Positions 9,472 through 17,250 of a DNA stretch of 64,000 nt are shown one piece after another (position 1 is the stretch's first letter; each line of letters begins with the position of its first letter). Below the pieces are notes generated by a model. It saw only the letters and a list, made by a program, of their open reading frames with translations. It had not been told where the DNA came from and made no database searches. The position numbers were made by a program, and so were the translations under genes. The stretch is from DATAZK01 sp965199805 (GTDB lineage: Bacteria; Actinomycetota; Actinomycetes; Frankiales; Frankiaceae): assembly GCA_965199805.1 (NCBI GenBank), contig CBDATO010000003.1:868001-932000 (forward strand), in the 5' to 3' direction.

Positions 9472-9485
9472 CGAACGTATGTTCG
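9472..9485 (-). promoter_or_regulatory. LexA binding site (SOS/Cheo box)
   Basis: CGAACGTATGTTCG matches the Gram-positive SOS consensus CGAACRNRYGTTCG at every position. It lies between the terminator of the sulfite reductase operon and the DUF6504 start, so it should control the leftward DUF6504-HEPN-dnaE2 group and perhaps the methyltransferase and dinB genes beyond. Confidence 0.85.
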
Positions 9486-9569
9486 ATGGCGTTCGGAAGT
9501 CAAGCCTTCAGCCGGCCGAGTGTGGAAAAGTGTTCGAACGAAGATCGACGCCGCGGGCACGACAAACAG

Positions 9570-9600
9570 CCCTGTACGGCGACACAGCCGCCGTACAGGG
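9570..9600 (-). terminator. Hairpin terminator of the sulfite reductase operon
   Basis: A perfect 11-bp stem (CCCTGTACGGC with GCCGTACAGGG) and a 9-base loop lie 25 bp after the stop of the zinc-ribbon gene. On the minus strand it is followed by CTGTTTGT, a weak U-rich tail. It separates the sulfur operon from the LexA-controlled group. Confidence 0.75.
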
Positions 9601-9625
9601 CTCGCAGGACCAGCAGTCCCCGGAG

Positions 9626-9829
9626 CTACGAGTCGGGCACCCCGAGGCGCACGACGAAGCGCCGGTTGCACGAGTGGCACCACCAGCCGCCGCGCTCACC
9701 GACCGGCTCGAGGTCCTCCTCGCCGCAATACGGGCAGTAGAACGCGACGGCCCGCTCCCCGGCGGACGGCGCGGCGGAAGACCCGGACGCGCCCGGGGCC
9801 GGGTCGCCCGGCGAAGCACTTGCGGTCAT
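9626..9829 (-). CDS. Small zinc-ribbon protein downstream of sulfite reductase
   Basis: A 67-residue protein. A disordered N-terminal third leads into FYCPYCGEEDLEPV and WWCHSCNRRFVV, giving two CxxC pairs (Cys32/35 and Cys51/54) that should bind one zinc or an iron-sulfur centre. It starts 10 bp after the sulfite reductase stop and is in the same transcript. I recall similar small proteins after sirA in other actinobacteria. A role in assembling or feeding sulfite reductase is plausible but unproven. Confidence 0.85.
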   Translation of the reverse strand: MTASASPGDPAPGASGSSAAPSAGERAVAFYCPYCGEEDLEPVGERGGWWCHSCNRRFVVRLGVPDS

Positions 9830-9839
9830 GACCGGCGCC

Positions 9840-11849
9840 TCACTGCAGGACGGACTCGTCCGCCCGTCGCACCCACGAGGCGAACGACTCGTTGTCGGAA
9901 CGGCCGGACTCGTACGTACGCAGGATGCGCTCGACGAAGTCGGGAAGCTCCGCCGCGGTGACCTTGAGCCCGCGCACCTTGCGGCCGAGCGCCGCCTCGA
10001 CGCCGAGCGAGCCACCCAGATGGATCTGGAAGCCCTCCTCGCCGTCGATGAGCGAGCCCTTGAGCCCGATGTCGGCGACCTGGAAGCGGGCGCACGCGTT
10101 GGGGCATCCGTTGATGTTGATGCCGATGGGCTCGTCGAAGTCCGGGAGCCGCTGCTCGAGCTCGGCGATGAGGGTGCCGGCGGTCGACTTCGTCTCGACG
10201 ATCGCCAGCTTGCAGAACTCCAGGCCGGTGCAGGCCATGGTGGAGCGGCGGAAGGTGGACGGGAAGACCGGCAGGCCCAGCTTGTCCAGCTCGCCCACCA
10301 GCGCGTCGACCGACTCCTGGGGCACCCCGACGATGAGCATCTTCTGCTCGGTGGTGGTGCGCAGCTCGGCCTTGCCGTAGCGCTCGGCGAGGTCGGCCAG
10401 CTGGGTGAGCAGCGGACCCGACAACCGGCCCGCGACCGGCGCGAAGCCGACCGCGAAGGTGCCGTCACGCAGGGGCGTCACACCGACGTGGTCGCGCCGC
10501 TTGGCGCGCGGCTGCTCCGGAGCCGGCCCGTCGGGCAGCGCGTAGCCGAGGTACTCGTCCTGCAGCACCTGGCGGAACTTCTCCGGGCCCCAGTCGGACA
10601 CCAGGAACTTCAGCCGGGCCCGGGTGCGCGACTTGCGGTACCCGTAGTCGCGGAAGATCGAGATGACCCCGGCCCAGACGTCGGAGACCTGCTCCTCGGT
10701 GACGAAGACCCCGACCCGGACCGCGAGCTTGGGGTTGGTCGACAGGCCGCCGCCGACCCACAGGTCGAAGCCCGGGGTGCCGTCCGGACCGAGCACGCCG
10801 ACGAACGACACGTCGTTGATCTCGTGGACGGTGCAGTGGTCGGGGCAGCCCGAGATGGCGGTCTTGAACTTGCGGGGCAGGTTCGAGAACTCCTTGGAGC
10901 CGACGTACTTCGACACCACGTCATGGATCACGGGGGTGCCGTCGAGGATCTCGTTGGCGTCGTCACCGGCGATGGGGCAGCCCAGGATGATGCGCGGGGT
11001 GTCGCCGCAGGCCTCGGTGGTGGACAGGCCGACGCCCTCGAGCCGCTCCCAGATGGCCGGCATGTCCTCGACACGGATCCAGTGCAGCTGCACGTTCTGC
11101 CGGTCGGTGACGTCAGCGGTCTCGCGGCCGTAGGTGGTGCTGATCTCGCCGATCGCCCGCAGCTGCTCGGAGGTGAGCCGGCCGCCGTCGATGCGCACGC
11201 GGAGCATGAAGTACTTGTCGTCGAGCTCGGCCGGCTCGAGCGAGCCGGTGAGGCCGCCGCCGATGCCGGGCTTGCGCTGGGTGTAGAGCCCCCACCAGCG
11301 CATCCGGCCGCGAAGGTCGTTGGGGTCGATCGCGTCGAAGCCCTGCTCGGCGTAGACCGTCTCGATCCGCTGCCGGACGTTGAGCCCGTCGTCCTCGAGC
11401 TTGAAGCGCTCGTTGGGGGTGAGCGGCTCACGCTCGCCCAAGGCCCACTGGCCCATGCCGCCCTTGGCTGCCTTCGCCGCCTTGGTCGCAGCCGGGGCCG
11501 GCGCGACAGGCACGGCCTCGGAGGCATCCGTCGGGCCGGATCCGCTGATCGTCTCTCCCACTGCGTCTTCTTCCGTGTTCTCGTCCGACGAGCGACCCGC
11601 GACGGCCTTCACCACAGCGGTGGCGGCGCCGGGCGCCGCCTTGACCACAGCTGTCGCCGCGCCGGTCACCGCTGACACGGCTGCCGACGTGACCGCGGCA
11701 CCGGTCTGTGCCACACCCGTGACGGCCCCGACCGTCTTCCCTACGACGGCCCGCGCCAGTGCGGCGCCGGGCAGGGACTCGCCGGCCTGCGCCGACTGCT
11801 CGTCACCCGAAGGGACGGCGGAGCGGCCGGACGGCTCAGAGCCGGACAT
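9840..11849 (-). CDS. sirA: Ferredoxin-dependent assimilatory sulfite (nitrite) reductase with N-terminal extension
   Basis: Reduces sulfite to sulfide with a coupled [4Fe-4S]-siroheme centre. Cluster ligands are visible in ACTGLEFCK (about residue 540) and NGCPNACA (about 580), and both ferrite-reductase-like half domains and siroheme repeats are present. The pairing with cysH argues for sulfite over nitrite. ATG at 11849 is chosen because AAGGAG precedes it by nine bases. Canonical proteins are near 560 residues; this one has 669 because of an unusual 110-120 residue N-terminal region rich in Ala and Val with a repeated pattern (AVVKAAPGAATAVVKAVAG). The catalytic part begins near GMGQWALGEREPLTPNERFK. 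The gene is divergent from the cysH leader. Confidence 0.92.
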   Translation of the reverse strand: MSGSEPSGRSAVPSGDEQSAQAGESLPGAALARAVVGKTVGAVTGVAQTGAAVTSAAVSAVTGAATAVVKAAPGAATAVVKAVAGRSSDENTEEDAVGETISGSGPTDASEAVPVAPAPAATKAAKAAKGGMGQWALGEREPLTPNERFKLEDDGLNVRQRIETVYAEQGFDAIDPNDLRGRMRWWGLYTQRKPGIGGGLTGSLEPAELDDKYFMLRVRIDGGRLTSEQLRAIGEISTTYGRETADVTDRQNVQLHWIRVEDMPAIWERLEGVGLSTTEACGDTPRIILGCPIAGDDANEILDGTPVIHDVVSKYVGSKEFSNLPRKFKTAISGCPDHCTVHEINDVSFVGVLGPDGTPGFDLWVGGGLSTNPKLAVRVGVFVTEEQVSDVWAGVISIFRDYGYRKSRTRARLKFLVSDWGPEKFRQVLQDEYLGYALPDGPAPEQPRAKRRDHVGVTPLRDGTFAVGFAPVAGRLSGPLLTQLADLAERYGKAELRTTTEQKMLIVGVPQESVDALVGELDKLGLPVFPSTFRRSTMACTGLEFCKLAIVETKSTAGTLIAELEQRLPDFDEPIGININGCPNACARFQVADIGLKGSLIDGEEGFQIHLGGSLGVEAALGRKVRGLKVTAAELPDFVERILRTYESGRSDNESFASWVRRADESVLQ

Positions 11850-12077
11850 GGGCACGTTCTCCTTCTTCAACGGGGAGTGACTGCAGCCCGGGATCTGCCA
11901 CGGATCGGCCTCACGTCAGGCGCGAGACACACGCTGCTGTCACCGGCAAGTCTGTCACATGGTGCCGTTGAGGGACGGCGTCGCGAACGGGTTGTGAAGT
12001 GAATCAATGGACAAAAACGCGGGCTGACCTGCACATTTTGCTCAGGGGCCCCGGGAACAGAACGGGGTCGCCGGTTG

Positions 12078-12083
12078 TAGTCT
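12078..12083 (+). promoter_or_regulatory. -10 element of leaderless cys leader transcript
   Basis: TAGTCT fits TANNNT and ends exactly six bases before the GTG at 12090, the spacing expected if transcription starts on the start codon. No clear -35 box is seen. Confidence 0.55.
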
Positions 12084-12089
12084 TCCTAC

Positions 12090-12158
12090 GTGCCTTACAT
12101 GCTCGTGTCCCGGCTGCACATCGACCTGCAGCGGGTCTCGAGCGCGGTCTGTTCGTAG
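12090..12158 (+). CDS. Cysteine-type leader peptide upstream of cysH
   Basis: A 22-codon open frame, GTG to TAG, encoding a peptide with the core SRLHIDLQRVSSAVC. This pattern (R-x-H-[IV]-D-L followed by R-V-x-SA-x-C) is that of the short actinobacterial leader peptides found before sulfur-assimilation genes, with a Cys codon next to the end. There is no ribosome site, and a TAGTCT hexamer six bases upstream suggests a leaderless start; an internal ATG at 12099 would give 19 residues. It ends 69 bp before cysH. Expected role: translation of the Cys codon senses cysteine and affects cysH expression. Identification is by pattern only. Confidence 0.75.
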   Translation: MPYMLVSRLHIDLQRVSSAVCS

Positions 12159-12170
12159 CGGTTTCCCCGC

Positions 12171-12188
12171 CGCACCGCTCCCGGTGCG
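12171..12188 (+). other. Hairpin between leader peptide and cysH
   Basis: A perfect 7-bp stem (CGCACCG with CGGTGCG, loop CTCC) starts 12 bases after the leader stop. A ribosome stalled at the leader's end could change its folding. No U-run follows, so it is not a plain terminator. Confidence 0.45.
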
Positions 12189-12227
12189 CGTGATGTCCGC
12201 CGCCCATGACCGCTTCGAAGGACTGCC

Positions 12228-12920
12228 GTGACCTGCCTTGACCTGACCACCTTGTCCCCCCGCGAGCTCGCCGAGCGCGCCGGGCAGGAGCTCGAGGGCG
12301 CCCCGCCGCTCGAGGTCCTGCGCTGGGCGGTCGACCGCTTCAGCCCCCGCTTCGCCGTCACGGCGTCCATGCAGGACACCGTGCTGCTGCACATGATCTC
12401 CCAGGTCGACCCGAGCGTCCCGGTCGTCTTCCTCGACACCGGCTACCACTTCCCGGAGACGATCGGCACGGCCGACGCCTCCGAGGCGGTCTACGGGCTC
12501 AACCTGCTGCGCATCCGGCCCAAGCTCTCCGTCGAGGAGCAGGACGCGGCCTTCGGGCCCCGCCTCTTCGAGCGTGACCCCGACGCCTGCTGCCGCATGC
12601 GCAAGGTGCGCCCCCTCGAGGAGGCCACCCGCGGCTACGACGCCTGGGCCTCCGGACTGCGCCGCGACGAGGCCGCGAGCCGCGCCGACGCCCGGCTCAT
12701 CGAGTGGGACGAGCGCAAGGGCAAGGTCAAGGTCAACCCGCTGGTCGCCTGGTCCGACGAGCAGATCGACCGTTACATCGCCGCCAACGGCGTGCTGGTC
12801 AACCCCCTGTTGTCCGAGGGTTACGGCAGCGTCGGTTGCGCCCCCTGCACGCGCAAGGGCGCCGGCCGGAGCGGCCGCTGGGCCGGGCAGAACAAGGTGG
12901 AGTGCGGGCTGCACGTCTGA
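12228..12920 (+). CDS. cysH: Adenylylsulfate (APS) reductase, thioredoxin-dependent
   Basis: Reduces activated sulfate to sulfite in sulfate assimilation. The PP-loop fold is visible (FAVTASMQDTVLL, VFLDTGYHFPET). The paired cysteines DACCRMRKV at about 121-122 together with GCAPCT at about 204-207 are the [4Fe-4S] ligands that mark APS-specific (plant/mycobacterial) enzymes rather than PAPS-specific ones. The catalytic Cys is in the terminal ECGLH. Length 230 is normal. GTG at 12228 has AAGGA six bases upstream. It follows the leader peptide and precedes the sirohydrochlorin chelatase gene. Sulfate activation genes cysD/cysN are not in the window. Confidence 0.93.
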   Translation: MTCLDLTTLSPRELAERAGQELEGAPPLEVLRWAVDRFSPRFAVTASMQDTVLLHMISQVDPSVPVVFLDTGYHFPETIGTADASEAVYGLNLLRIRPKLSVEEQDAAFGPRLFERDPDACCRMRKVRPLEEATRGYDAWASGLRRDEAASRADARLIEWDERKGKVKVNPLVAWSDEQIDRYIAANGVLVNPLLSEGYGSVGCAPCTRKGAGRSGRWAGQNKVECGLHV

Positions 12921-12948
12921 GCCGCACCGGGGGGGTACGGCACACACC

Positions 12949-13632
12949 GTGACCCCTCCCCTGCTGCTCGTCGCCCACGGCAGCCGTGATCCCGCGACGG
13001 CACCGGCGCTCGAGGCGCTGACCGCCGCCGTGTCCGCTCTGCTGCCGGACACCGCCGTGCAGCTGGCCTGGATCGAGTTCGGCGCGCCGCTCGTCTCCGC
13101 CCTGCAGCCCTTCGACCGGCACGAGGACGTACGCCCGATCGTCGTCCCCTTGCTGCTCGCGCACGGCATGCACCTGGAGCAGGACATGCCGGCCGAGGCC
13201 GACGTGACACCGCCGCTCGGGCCCGACCCGCAGCTCACAGCCGTCCTGCTGGACCAGGTCGCGCAGGCCGGGATCGCCGCCGGGTGTCCCCTGGTGCTGG
13301 CGGCCACCGGCTCGAAGCACACGCAGGGGCGCACCGACGTCGAGCAGCAGGCGCGCTGGCTCGAAGGGGCGTGGGGAGCTCCCGTAAGCGCGGCCTTCGT
13401 CACCTCGTCGCCCTCCATCGCCGACGCCACCGCCGAGCTCACCGCCGCGACGGGCACGCCGCCGGCCGTCGTCGGCTACTTCCTCGCTCCGGGCCGGCTG
13501 CCGACGGCCTCGGGTGCGGTCACGTCGCCGCTGTCGTCGCACCCGGGGGTCGCCGACCTGGTGGCCGACCGCTACCGCCGGCACCCGACCGGGCGTCACC
13601 CGATCGACCGGTCGACCGGTCGACAGGTCTAA
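12949..13632 (+). CDS. Sirohydrochlorin chelatase (CbiX/SirB type)
   Basis: A 227-residue class II chelatase that inserts a metal, here most likely iron for siroheme. HGSRDP near the N-terminus supplies the first metal-binding His; LLLAHGMHLEQDMP supplies the second at about residue 73. Two half-domains are present as in long CbiX proteins. It starts at GTG 12949, 28 bases after cysH, in the same direction, which fits supply of siroheme to the sulfite reductase encoded divergently. The C-terminal 20 residues are basic and low in complexity, ending in repeated GACCGGTC sequence. Confidence 0.88.
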   Translation: MTPPLLLVAHGSRDPATAPALEALTAAVSALLPDTAVQLAWIEFGAPLVSALQPFDRHEDVRPIVVPLLLAHGMHLEQDMPAEADVTPPLGPDPQLTAVLLDQVAQAGIAAGCPLVLAATGSKHTQGRTDVEQQARWLEGAWGAPVSAAFVTSSPSIADATAELTAATGTPPAVVGYFLAPGRLPTASGAVTSPLSSHPGVADLVADRYRRHPTGRHPIDRSTGRQV

Positions 13633-13717
13633 CCCGACCGGAGGCATCCGGGCTGGGCTGGTCGGCGTAACCCGGATGGGCCTGTAGACGCAATCGCGCG
13701 CTGCCGAAACACGGGAT

Positions 13718-14134
13718 GTGGCAGGCATCGAGACCATCATCCGCCCGGCGGCCGTCCTGGCCGAACGGGCTGCTCAGCTCATCGTCGAGGCGCTGCGACA
13801 CCAGGACGTGAGCCGCGGCGGGGTGTGGCACACGACGCCCACCCTGTGGCAGCGCTACGACCGGCCGTGGAACGGGCCGCTCGGCAGCGCCGGCAGCGCC
13901 CAGCTCCTCGGGTCGATCGCCGTCGTCTACGGCACGCCGACCCGGGCGAGCATCACCGTCTACCGGGCGTCCGTCACCTGCGACGCGCTGGACACCGGCT
14001 GGACCACCGACGGCCTCTGCGACGAGGCCTTCGGCTACGCCGGCCTGACGCTGGCCAGCTGCCCGCGGGCCATGCTGTCGGCTCCGCCCGCGCGCGACCC
14101 GTTCAAGCGGACGTCAGGCGTACGCCGGGTCTGA
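13718..14134 (+). CDS. Uncharacterised 138-residue protein
   Basis: Starts at GTG 13718. It contains a helical start (IRPAAVLAERAAQLIVEALRHQD), a Trp-rich centre (GGVWHTTPTLWQRYDRPW) and a C-terminal region with three Cys (SVTCDAL, GLCDEAF, ASCPRAM). I do not recognise a family. Codon use matches its neighbours, so it is a credible gene, but there is no strong ribosome site. It sits between the sulfur genes and the carotenoid operon and belongs clearly to neither. Confidence 0.6.
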   Translation: MAGIETIIRPAAVLAERAAQLIVEALRHQDVSRGGVWHTTPTLWQRYDRPWNGPLGSAGSAQLLGSIAVVYGTPTRASITVYRASVTCDALDTGWTTDGLCDEAFGYAGLTLASCPRAMLSAPPARDPFKRTSGVRRV

Positions 14135-14187
14135 CACCAGCGATCAGAAGGCAGCGCTAGCACCCCGTTGCCGCCAGACTGGGACCC

Positions 14188-15012
14188 GTGTCCCCCGCAC
14201 CCGGCGAGCCCGCGAGGCTCGACTGCCTGGGTGCAGCCGTCGTCGCGGCGGCACCGCCCCTGGTGACGTTGCACCTGTGGGGACTGCCTGCCACGGCCGT
14301 CCCCTGGGCGCTCACGCGCATGGCGGCCGAGCGCTTCGGCGGCACGCGTCCGGACGGGATGCGCTTCGCCCGCTGGCTCGGCACCGGACACGGGCGCACC
14401 TTCACCCCCCGCGACGCCGACCTCCGGCACTGGGCGCTCGTCACGAGCTGGGACTCCGCCGGCGCCGCCGACGCCTTCGAAGCGCACGCCACGTTCCGTA
14501 GCTGGGAGCGCCGGGCCGCCGAACGGTGGACCGTACGGCTGCGCCCGCTGAGCAGCACCGGCCGCTGGGGAGGCGCCGCACCGTTCGGTCCGGAGCACGA
14601 GCAGGCCCGGCCCGACACCGGCCGGCCCGTCGCGGTCCTCACCCGGGCCCGCATCGCCCGGCGCCGGCTCGGCGCGTTCTGGCGGTCCGTACCCCCGGTC
14701 GCCGACCGGCTGCTCGTGGCGCCCGGCCTGCGCTTCGCGCGCGGGATCGGGGAGACGCCGATCGGGCTGCAGGCCACCTTCACGGTGTGGGACGACCTGG
14801 CCGCGGCACATGCCTTCGCCTACCGCACCCCCGAGCACCGCGCCGCGCTGGTGCGGACCCGGGCCGAGGGCTGGTTCACCGAGCAGCTCTTCGCCCGCTT
14901 CGAGGTGATCGACGCGGTAGGCACGGTCGACGGGCGCGACCCGCTGGCCGCGGCAGACCTGCATCGGACACCGGGTGATTCCAGCTCAGAATGGGGAGAC
15001 CGCCGCACGTGA
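14188..15012 (+). CDS. CrtA-like (spheroidene monooxygenase family) carotenoid oxygenase
   Basis: A 274-residue protein resembling spheroidene monooxygenase CrtA: ARWLGTGHGRTFTPRDAD, LRPLSSTGRWGG, AVLTRARIARRR, PGLRFARGIGETPIGLQATF and TPEHRAALVRT are family-type blocks. In purple bacteria CrtA adds a keto group next to the psi end of the carotenoid. First gene of a run of six overlapping or nearly touching genes devoted to carotenoid tailoring, which supports a carotenoid substrate; the exact reaction is not known. CAGACT stands seven bases before the GTG, so the mRNA may be leaderless. Its stop overlaps the next start by four bases. Confidence 0.75.
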   Translation: MSPAPGEPARLDCLGAAVVAAAPPLVTLHLWGLPATAVPWALTRMAAERFGGTRPDGMRFARWLGTGHGRTFTPRDADLRHWALVTSWDSAGAADAFEAHATFRSWERRAAERWTVRLRPLSSTGRWGGAAPFGPEHEQARPDTGRPVAVLTRARIARRRLGAFWRSVPPVADRLLVAPGLRFARGIGETPIGLQATFTVWDDLAAAHAFAYRTPEHRAALVRTRAEGWFTEQLFARFEVIDAVGTVDGRDPLAAADLHRTPGDSSSEWGDRRT

Positions 15013-15614
15013 CGATCGACGCGTCCGGCCCGCGCCCGACAACCGGCATCCGGTTGGAGGAGTGGTCCGTGGAGACGACATCGGCCCGGCTGGCCGAGGT
15101 GATGCACGTCTACCGGCGGGCGTTCCTCGACGTGCACGAGGCCAACCCGTCACGTGCCGAGTGGGAGCGCACGGCGCACGCGCGTACCCACCTGTCGCGT
15201 CCGGGCCTGCGCACGGTGGTCGCCATCGACGAGCAGGCGTCCGACGTGCCCGTCGTGGGGATCGGCTACGGCCAGCCCGGGGCGACCGGTCAGTGGTGGC
15301 ACGACGTGGTGGTGTCGGCGGTGACCGACAAGCACGGCCCCGAGGCCGCCTCCGACTGGCTCGATGCCTGCTTCGAGGTCGTCGAGCTGCACGTCCTGCC
15401 CGAGTACCAGGGCCGCAAGGTCGGCCGTGACGTGCTGCGAACCCTGCTCACGGGCACCGGCATGCGTACGGCGGCGCTGTCGGCGCTCGAGCCGGACGGC
15501 AGCCGCGCCCGCCATCTCTACACCGCCGAGGGGTTCATCCCGTTGCTGTCGGACTTCCGCTTCCCGGGTGGGCCCACCCGCTACGCCGTGCTGGCCAGAC
15601 GGCTGACCGCGTGA
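15009..15614 (+). CDS. GNAT-family N-acetyltransferase
   Basis: A 201-residue single GNAT domain. The acetyl-CoA loop is seen as VVELHVLPEYQGRKVGRDVLRTLL at about 118-141 (Q/R-x-x-G-x-G/A form as QGRKVG), followed by AALSALEPDGSRARHLYTAEGF. GTG at 15009 makes a GTGA overlap with the CrtA-like gene, and the stop makes a second GTGA overlap with crtO. So it is translationally coupled on both sides within the carotenoid operon. Whether it acylates a carotenoid glycoside, or is an unrelated passenger, cannot be read from the sequence. Family sure, substrate unknown. Confidence 0.85.
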   Translation: MTIDASGPRPTTGIRLEEWSVETTSARLAEVMHVYRRAFLDVHEANPSRAEWERTAHARTHLSRPGLRTVVAIDEQASDVPVVGIGYGQPGATGQWWHDVVVSAVTDKHGPEAASDWLDACFEVVELHVLPEYQGRKVGRDVLRTLLTGTGMRTAALSALEPDGSRARHLYTAEGFIPLLSDFRFPGGPTRYAVLARRLTA

Positions 15615-17239
15615 CGGTCCTGCACGCGGACGGTCCCGACGCGGTGGTCATCGGCGCGGGACACAACGGGCTCGTCACGGCCTGCTACCTGGCCCGGGCC
15701 GGCCTCGACGTCGAGGTGATCGAGCGCGACACCGTCGTCGGCGGCGCGGTGTCGACGGTCGAGCGCTTCCCCGGACACCTCGTCGACCGCGGCTCCAGCC
15801 TGCACGTGATGGTGCGCTGGACCGGCATCGTCGAGGAGCTGGAGCTGCACCGCTTCGGGCTGCGCTACCTCGACTGCGACCCGTGGGGCTTCCTGCCCCT
15901 GGCCGGTGCGCCCGGCGGCGGCATCACGTTCCGGTCCGACCTCGAGGCGACCTGCGACTCGATCGGCGAGGTCTGCGGAGCCGCCGAGGCCCGTGCCTAC
16001 CGCGGCTTCGTCACCGACTGGGCGGCGCGTACGCGCCCGATGATGGACGCCTTCAGCGGTCCCGCCACCCCCGGCCGGCTCGGCAAGGCGATGTGGGCCG
16101 CCGGCAAGCACCTGCAGGCCTCCGGCATGGAGACCAGCCGGCAGTTCCTGTCGAGCGGCGACGCGGTGCTCGAGGAGACGTTCTCCGACGAGCGGCTGCG
16201 GGCGGCGCTCGCCTGGATGGGCGCCCAGTCCGGGCCGCCGATGTCGGAGCCGGGCACGGCCGGCCACCTCGGCTGGAGCGCCCTGCTGCACGAGCGCCCG
16301 CCGGGGCGTCCGGTCGGCGGCTCGGGAGCGCTCAGCGCCGCCCTCGCCGCGCGGCTGCAGTCCGACGGCGGCCGGGTCAGCCTCGGCGACGGCGTCGAGC
16401 GGATCGAGCTCGGCTCGGATGGCGTACGCACGGTGGTGACCGCCGGTGGCCGGGTGCTGCGCCCACGGGTGGTCGTGGCGGCCTGCCACGTGCTCACCGC
16501 CCTCGACCTGGCCCGCGACGGGCTGCCGGCCGGTCTGCACGGCCGTGCCCACCGGGCAGTGCGGGTCGGCAACGGCATCGGCGTCGCGCTGCGGCTCGCC
16601 ACCACGGCCCTGCCGTCGTACCCGGACGCCCCCGCCGACGTGCACTTCGGGCTCGGGCTGCTCGCCGAGGACCGCTCGGTGCTCGAGACGGCGTACGGCA
16701 GCTACCTGGCCCGGCGGCCACCCGCGGAGCCGCCCGCCCTGGTCATGGGCTTCTCGGCGCTGGACCCGTCGATCGCGCCGCCGGGCAAGCACACCGTCTC
16801 GATCTGGGGGCAGTGGTACCCGTACGAGCTCGCGTCCGGCGATTGGGAGGGCCTGCGCGAGCAGGTCACGGCCCAGCTGCTCGCCCGGGTCGACCGGGTC
16901 GCCCCCGGCTTCTCGGGCACTGTGACCGACACGTTCCTGCAGACCCCGCCCGACCTCGAGCGCGAGCTCGGGCTGCGCCGCGGCAACGTGATGCACGTCG
17001 AGATGAGCCTGCCCAGCATGTTCGGCTGGCGTCCGCTGCCCGAGCTGGCCGGCTACCGCACGCCGGTGACCGGCCTCTACCTCGCCGGCGCCTCGACGCA
17101 CCCCGGCGGCGGCGTCTTCGGGGCCAGCGGCCGGTCGGCCGCCCGGGTCGTGCTGGACGACCTCGCGCCCGCCGGGTGGGACGCCAGGGGCGTACGCAAG
17201 CGGCTCGCCGGGCTGCCGTCGACGTGGCGCGGGAAGTAG
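15611..17239 (+). CDS. crtO: Beta-carotene ketolase, CrtO type
   Basis: A 542-residue FAD-dependent enzyme of the CrtI-related CrtO group, which introduces 4-keto groups on beta rings. The dinucleotide-binding start VVIGAGHNGLVTACYLARAG lies at about residues 12-31. Further blocks match CrtO of Rhodococcus as I recall it: GGAVSTVERFPGH, DRGSSLHVM, AQSGPPMSEPGTA, GRPVGGSGALSAALA, GNVMHVEMSLPSM and GASTHPGGGVFGASGRSAARV. Length agrees with that enzyme. It overlaps the GNAT gene by four bases and leaves 11 bp to the CruF-like gene. A beta-ring substrate requires the split lycopene cyclase encoded at 37.3-38.0 kb. Confidence 0.88.
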   Translation: MTVLHADGPDAVVIGAGHNGLVTACYLARAGLDVEVIERDTVVGGAVSTVERFPGHLVDRGSSLHVMVRWTGIVEELELHRFGLRYLDCDPWGFLPLAGAPGGGITFRSDLEATCDSIGEVCGAAEARAYRGFVTDWAARTRPMMDAFSGPATPGRLGKAMWAAGKHLQASGMETSRQFLSSGDAVLEETFSDERLRAALAWMGAQSGPPMSEPGTAGHLGWSALLHERPPGRPVGGSGALSAALAARLQSDGGRVSLGDGVERIELGSDGVRTVVTAGGRVLRPRVVVAACHVLTALDLARDGLPAGLHGRAHRAVRVGNGIGVALRLATTALPSYPDAPADVHFGLGLLAEDRSVLETAYGSYLARRPPAEPPALVMGFSALDPSIAPPGKHTVSIWGQWYPYELASGDWEGLREQVTAQLLARVDRVAPGFSGTVTDTFLQTPPDLERELGLRRGNVMHVEMSLPSMFGWRPLPELAGYRTPVTGLYLAGASTHPGGGVFGASGRSAARVVLDDLAPAGWDARGVRKRLAGLPSTWRGK

Positions 17240-17250
17240 GGGTCGCCGCG

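Noticed and set aside
9532..9539. GTTCGAAC palindrome as a second LexA site
   Set aside because: LexA boxes need GAAC-N4-GTTC; this is the reverse arrangement and does not match.
9828..11675. A 615-codon open frame antisense to sulfite reductase
   Set aside because: It mirrors the coding frame of sirA in GC-rich DNA; its translation is repetitive in Asp/Glu/Leu/Val with no domain, and sirA motifs on the other strand are unmistakable.
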